A stretch of 8,408 nt of DNA from an uncultured Prevotella sp. (lineage in GTDB: Bacteria; Bacteroidota; Bacteroidia; Bacteroidales; Bacteroidaceae): the NCBI GenBank assembly GCA_900762125.1, contig CAAFFL010000169.1:1-8408 (forward strand), written 5' to 3'. Under the pieces are notes generated by a model that made no database searches, was not told where the DNA came from, and saw only the letters and a program-made list of their open reading frames with translations. Below, piece after piece: positions 5,401-8,408 of the stretch. Within the stretch, counting starts at the first letter, position 1; each line of letters opens with the position of its first letter. Both the position numbers and the translations under genes were made by a program.

Positions 5401-6312
5401 ATGAAAAGCTTTAAAGTAATCATGATGTCACTCGCAGCAGCCCTTCTGGTGTCTGCCTGCGGCACAACAGAGACCGTGCCTATGACCGGTCGCAAGCACA
5501 AGGTGAACCAGACCAACTATTCTGATGCCACCATGCTCAGCCTCGGCACACAGGAGTACACCAAGTTTATGCAGACTGCCAAGAAGAGCACCGACGCTGC
5601 CAACACCGCCATGGTGCAACGCGTAGGACAGAACCTTGCCAAAGCAGTGACCAACTATCTGGTGAACAACGGCTACGCCTCGGAGGCGAACAACTTCAAG
5701 TGGGAGTTCAACCTCGTACAGAGCAAGGAGGCCAACGCCTGGTGCCTGCCCGGTGGCAAGATCTGCGTCTACGAGGGTCTGCTGCCCTACACCCAGAACG
5801 AGACCGCGCTGGCCATCGTCCTCGGTCACGAGATCGCGCATGCCGTGGCGAAGCACTCCGCTGAGCAGATGACGACAAAGTACAACCAGCAGGTAGGCAT
5901 GCAACTCGGTAGCGCCGTGCTGGGACAGGTCGTTGGTTCCGACATTACCAACCTTGGAAAGCTTGTTGCAAATGGTGTCTTACAATTCAAGAACCTTCAA
6001 TACAGCCGTGACGATGAGACGGAAGCCGACATCATGGGCCTGAACTTTGCTGCCATGGCCGGCTACAATCCTCGGGAGGCTATCACCTTCTGGCAGCGCA
6101 TGAGCAAGGCGTCGGCAGGAAGCCAGACGGCAGAGTTTACCAGCGACCACCCCTCTGACGCTACCCGCATCGCCAACCTACAGAAGCAGATGCCCACAGC
6201 CGAGAAGTACTACCAGGCTTACCTGGCTGCCAACAAGAAGACAACAACAACAAAGAAAACTACAACATGGAAGAAGACCACAACGCGCAAGACCACAAAG
6301 AAGCGCAAGTAA
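5401..6312 (+). CDS. M48-family zinc metalloprotease lipoprotein with Lys/Thr-rich tail, 303 aa
   Basis: An N-terminal lipoprotein signal (residues 1-19) ends in the lipobox VSAC with lipidated C20, so the protein should be anchored in the cell envelope on the periplasmic side. The peptidase M48 domain spans about 40-270. HEIAH at 143-147 gives two zinc ligands (H143, H147) and catalytic E144. E208 in DDETEAD (204-210) is the expected third ligand, followed by GYNPREAITFWQRM and the conserved SDHPSDATRI (248-257). This layout matches the short BepA/LoiP/YggG-like secreted M48 enzymes, which in Proteobacteria take part in outer-membrane quality control; that role here is inference. Residues 279-303 are almost only Lys, Thr and Arg, an unusual basic low-complexity tail. 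The frame is open upstream to 5215, but those codons run through the repeat and promoter, so 5401 is the start. Confidence 0.95.
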   Translation: MKSFKVIMMSLAAALLVSACGTTETVPMTGRKHKVNQTNYSDATMLSLGTQEYTKFMQTAKKSTDAANTAMVQRVGQNLAKAVTNYLVNNGYASEANNFKWEFNLVQSKEANAWCLPGGKICVYEGLLPYTQNETALAIVLGHEIAHAVAKHSAEQMTTKYNQQVGMQLGSAVLGQVVGSDITNLGKLVANGVLQFKNLQYSRDDETEADIMGLNFAAMAGYNPREAITFWQRMSKASAGSQTAEFTSDHPSDATRIANLQKQMPTAEKYYQAYLAANKKTTTTKKTTTWKKTTTRKTTKKRK

Positions 6313-6330
6313 TTCGGTCCAACTTCTTTT

Positions 6331-6396
6331 AACGCAAATTACGCAAATCGGAACGTAAATATTCACATTCCGATTTGCGTAATTTGCGTTTTTATT
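6331..6396 (+). terminator. Perfect 23-bp stem-loop, terminator of the M48 gene
   Basis: Positions 6331-6353 and 6368-6390 are perfect inverted copies (23 bp) with a 14-nt loop, followed by TTTATT. The left arm consists of two tandem near-copies of ACGCAAAT. It lies 18 bases after the protease stop codon. The stem is much longer and more AT-rich than most terminators, so it may be a dispersed palindromic repeat that also serves as a terminator. Confidence 0.8.
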
Positions 6397-6406
6397 ATTA
6401 CTTTTG
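6374..6406 (+). promoter_or_regulatory. Promoter of the epimerase-like gene, overlapping the terminator arm
   Basis: The -7 box TACTTTTG at 6399-6406 fits TAnnTTTG. TTTG at 6374-6377 is 21 bp upstream and lies inside the 3' arm of the preceding stem-loop. The start should be near 6412, leaving about 14 nt of 5' UTR before the ATG at 6426. Confidence 0.7.
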
Positions 6407-6425
6407 CAACAAAACATCAAAGACC

Positions 6426-7514
6426 ATGAATATCTGTATCGTTTGCGGAGCACGCCCCAACTTCATCAAGGTAGCTCCCGTTATCAGAGTGATTCGTGCG
6501 GCAGAGCAGCAGGGCCGCGACATCCACTACCAACTGGTATATACCGGCGCTGCGGACGACCCCACCGTGGAGCCGTCGATCTTCAGCGATCTGGAGATAC
6601 CACAGCCGGATGCCTATCTCGGCGTGACCTGCCAGAACCTCAATGAGCTCACGGGACAGGTGATGTCCGCGTTTGAGGTCTACCTCCAGCAGCACCCCAC
6701 GGATGCCGTCGTCGTGGAGGATGACCTTGCCTCGACCATGGCCGCCGCCATCGTGACAAAGAAACAAGGACTGCTGCTGGCGCACATCGCTGCCGGCACA
6801 CGGTCGTTCGACATCACCATGCCGAAGGAGATCAACCGGCTGGTCATCGACGGACTGTCGGACATCCTCTTCACCGCGGGCATCAGCAACAACAGCATCG
6901 CCAACCGTGAGGGCGCCGAACTGTCGAAGGTCTACATGGTGGGCAACATCCTGGTGGACAACATGCGCTACGACCGCGACCGCCTCGTGCGGCCGGCTCT
7001 CGTCGACACGCTCCATCTGGCCGGCAAGGGCTACATCGTCTTCACCCTCAACCGCAAGGCGCTCATCGCCAACCGTGGCAACCTGGCCAGCATGCTCCAG
7101 GCCATCGTCAACCATGCTGCCGGCACGCCCATCATCGCGCCCCTCCGTGGACTGGCACGCGAGGCGGTGGAGTCACTCAACATTCAACACTCAACATTCA
7201 ACATTGTTGAGCCCTTGAGTTATCTGGAGTTCTCGTGGCTCACGGCGCATGCCCAGGGCATCATCACCGACTCGGGCAACGTGGCCGAGGAGGCGACATT
7301 CAACCAGGTGCCGTGCATCACGCTGAACAGCTACACCGAGCACATCGAGACGGTGAAGGTCGGCACGAACGTCCTCGTGGGCGAGGACCCCGCACAGCTC
7401 GCGGCGGAAGTGGAGAAGATGGTCACCGGACAGTGGAAGGCCTCTGCCCTACCCGACCGCTGGGACGGCCGCTCTGCCGAGCGCATCGTCCAGATTCTGC
7501 TGGAGAGACGGTGA
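6426..7514 (+). CDS. WecB/MnaA-family UDP-GlcNAc 2-epimerase homologue with altered active site, 362 aa
   Basis: The protein has the length and GT-B layout of non-hydrolysing UDP-N-acetylglucosamine 2-epimerases, which interconvert UDP-GlcNAc and UDP-ManNAc for surface polysaccharides. GARPNFIKVAP (8-18) matches the N-terminal GTRPEAIKMAP loop; TMPKEINRLVIDGLSD (131-146), VGNILVDNM (172-180), TDSGNVAEEA (281-290) and GTNVLVG (313-319) match later family blocks. Compared from memory with E. coli WecB, D95 is kept as D100. However, E117 is A122 (HIAAGTRS), E131 is K134 (PKE for PEE) and H213 is N209 (TLNRK for GHRRE). The GQHYD-type block near 40 is also absent. The fold is confident, normal catalysis is doubtful, so I give no symbol. 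A 14-bp tandem duplication lies at 7175-7202. The start at 6426 is chosen because upstream codons fall in the promoter and terminator. Confidence 0.88.
   Translation: MNICIVCGARPNFIKVAPVIRVIRAAEQQGRDIHYQLVYTGAADDPTVEPSIFSDLEIPQPDAYLGVTCQNLNELTGQVMSAFEVYLQQHPTDAVVVEDDLASTMAAAIVTKKQGLLLAHIAAGTRSFDITMPKEINRLVIDGLSDILFTAGISNNSIANREGAELSKVYMVGNILVDNMRYDRDRLVRPALVDTLHLAGKGYIVFTLNRKALIANRGNLASMLQAIVNHAAGTPIIAPLRGLAREAVESLNIQHSTFNIVEPLSYLEFSWLTAHAQGIITDSGNVAEEATFNQVPCITLNSYTEHIETVKVGTNVLVGEDPAQLAAEVEKMVTGQWKASALPDRWDGRSAERIVQILLERR
7175..7202 (+). repeat. 14-bp tandem duplication inside the epimerase-like gene
   Basis: ACTCAACATTCAAC occurs twice, head to tail, at 7175-7188 and 7189-7202. It encodes most of residues 250-259 (SLNIQHSTFN) in an otherwise GC-rich gene. 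The unit is not a multiple of three, so gain or loss of one copy would shift the frame. CTCAACA (7190-7196) can also pair with TGTTGAG (7205-7211). Confidence 0.85.
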
Positions 7515-7521
7515 TACGACG

Positions 7522-7656
7522 ATGAGACTGTTCATCAAGAACATGGACAAACAGAAAAATATTGGTATCTATATTCCTGTTGACAACTCAATGGTAATAA
7601 CAACGAATTTCCCGAATTTCACAAAAACGGATGCTGAAATTTCACATATGCCATAA
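7522..7656 (+). CDS. Possible 44-codon ORF or gene remnant after the epimerase-like gene
   Basis: ATG at 7522, seven bases after the epimerase-like stop, opens 44 codons beginning MRLFIKNMDKQKN and ending at TAA 7654-7656. The first eight residues resemble the opening of some Bacteroidota regulators with an HMA-like N-terminus (MxLFIKNMVC...), but the cysteine motif expected next is missing. From 7558 on, the frame lies in an inverted repeat. It may be the stub of a gene cut by that element, or chance. Confidence 0.2.
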   Translation: MRLFIKNMDKQKNIGIYIPVDNSMVITTNFPNFTKTDAEISHMP

Positions 7657-7849
7657 ATGGCATTCTAATTTCACGAATTCTGCTCTCCCTTTGGTGTGGT
7701 TGAGCAATTCATTGGTACGGACAAATTCGAGAAATTAGTCTGTTGCGGAGCAACATTAGTGAAATAGATAAAACCACAGTGATTCGTGTTATTCGTGAAA
7801 TTCGTTGTTTATGGTTTGTTGACAACAGGAATTTAGACACCAAAATATT
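7558..7849. mobile_element. MITE-like palindromic element with long imperfect terminal inverted repeats
   Basis: This stretch holds no convincing gene. Its ends are inverted copies. Positions 7558-7587 match the complement of 7818-7849 at 27 of 30 positions plus a 2-nt gap. Positions 7599-7617 match the complement of 7791-7809 at 18 of 19. Further in, 7665-7679 matches the complement of 7723-7737 at 14 of 15. Each half also carries a small perfect hairpin at an equivalent place: ATGCCAT-AA-ATGGCAT (7648-7663) and TGTTGC-GGA-GCAACA (7741-7755). The whole of about 292 bp can fold as one long hairpin. No transposase is present, which fits a non-autonomous miniature element or a paired interspersed repeat. 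Confidence 0.65.
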
Positions 7850-7850
7850 C

Positions 7851-8408
7851 CTATACATTCCCCCTCCTCCGCCACCGTGCAGGGCTCGTTCCTTCGCGTT
7901 TAGAAAAGGAGACGCTGAAATAGCTGGCGGAGTTGAAGCCGACCTTCATGGCTACATTCTCCAGGTTCCACTCGGGATGGGCGACCATGAGGGCCTTGGC
8001 CTCATCGATGCACAGACCCGCAATCCAATCGCTGAAGGTCTGCGCATAGGTGCTGTTGATGTAGTGGGACAGGTAGTAGCGGTTGCAGCCGATGGCCTGG
8101 GCTAGCTTCACGATGGTGATGCCCGCCTCAAGGAATCCCTTCCCCGTGATCCACTGCTCCAGCGCCTGTCGTTGTTTGTTGGTCAGCAGCACGCCCGCTA
8201 CTTCCCTACCGCCAAGGGCACCCACTGCTCCCCTACCGCCGTGCACGCCTGCATCACAGAGCACCAGCGTCAAGCGGGGATAGTAATGGGCATAGTTGTG
8301 TAGGGAGATGCTGACATAGCCACAGGTAGCCATGGCATAGACCAGCGACACCAGTGCCATCACGGTCTGCCCACCCAGGATGAGTGCCAACAGGGCGGCG
8401 AGGGCCTG
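7851..8408 (-). CDS. Membrane-anchored AraC-family regulator, C-terminal part (185 aa visible)
   Basis: The reading frame is open to the window end, so the N-terminus is missing; only the stop (TAG at 7853-7851) is certain. The first visible residues, from QALAALLALILGG to about 45 (HNYAHYYPR), are strongly hydrophobic and look like the last one or two transmembrane helices. A Gly-rich linker follows (about 54-72). Residues 76-182 form an AraC/XylS-type DNA-binding domain: helix-turn-helix one near TIVKLAQAIGCNRYYLSHYIN (98-118), helix-turn-helix two near LENVAMKVGFNSASYFSVSFSKREGTSPARWR (149-180), with the classic Phe-x-Ser-x-SYF-x-x-x-F pattern. Such fusions, with an N-terminal multi-pass membrane part and a cytoplasmic AraC domain, occur in Bacteroidota. 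Ligand and targets cannot be read. A TTG at 8390-8388 is not a credible start. Confidence 0.85.
   Translation of the reverse strand, partial: QALAALLALILGGQTVMALVSLVYAMATCGYVSISLHNYAHYYPRLTLVLCDAGVHGGRGAVGALGGREVAGVLLTNKQRQALEQWITGKGFLEAGITIVKLAQAIGCNRYYLSHYINSTYAQTFSDWIAGLCIDEAKALMVAHPEWNLENVAMKVGFNSASYFSVSFSKREGTSPARWRRRGNV

Noticed and set aside
7175..7202. CRISPR-like or minisatellite interpretation of the repeated CAACATT words
   Set aside because: There are only two adjacent 14-bp copies with no spacers, inside a coding frame; no CRISPR array or cas gene is visible in the window.
8204..8235. Short direct repeat CCCTACCGCC within the AraC-type gene
   Set aside because: It encodes part of the Gly-rich linker and is readily explained by low-complexity coding sequence.

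Overview
The window looks like chromosomal DNA from a Bacteroidota bacterium of the Prevotella/Bacteroides type. Four or five intergenic regions carry the -7 box TAnnTTTG, most with a TTTG-like -33 box about 20 bp upstream, which is the promoter style of that phylum. Starts mostly lack a Shine-Dalgarno sequence, and the protein set fits. Genus placement is inference.

The left part (25-3453, minus strand) is an aromatic amino acid operon read right to left: promoter, a previously unmarked 25-codon leader peptide, prephenate dehydratase (pheA), a PLP aminotransferase, and a DAHP synthase fused to a C-terminal chorismate mutase. Together these cover entry into the shikimate pathway, chorismate to prephenate, prephenate to phenylpyruvate, and a transamination step. 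The left edge falls just after the fusion gene, where tyrA would be expected.

The main discovery is the 5' leader of this operon. The leader peptide contains the run YASYLYFYFYF (5 Tyr and 3 Phe in 11 codons). Its last codons overlap an antiterminator arm. That arm is exactly complementary to the 5' arm of an intrinsic terminator (10-bp stem, six T) that ends five bases before the pheA start codon. All parts of a ribosome-mediated Tyr/Phe transcription attenuator are present, in a phylum where the textbook enterobacterial examples do not apply.

The middle (3472-6312) holds a cytoplasmic TPR protein (minus strand), a small secreted protein with Spy/CpxP-like LTxxQ motifs, and an M48 zinc metalloprotease lipoprotein with a Lys/Thr-rich tail. 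A 121-bp composite inverted repeat containing a strong terminator separates the last two.

The right part (6313-8408) starts with a perfect 23-bp stem-loop whose 3' arm also supplies the -33 box of the next gene. That gene encodes a WecB/MnaA-family UDP-GlcNAc 2-epimerase homologue in which three of the four catalytic residues appear substituted. It is followed by a roughly 292-bp MITE-like palindromic element and the C-terminal part of a membrane-anchored AraC-type regulator (minus strand, cut by the window end).
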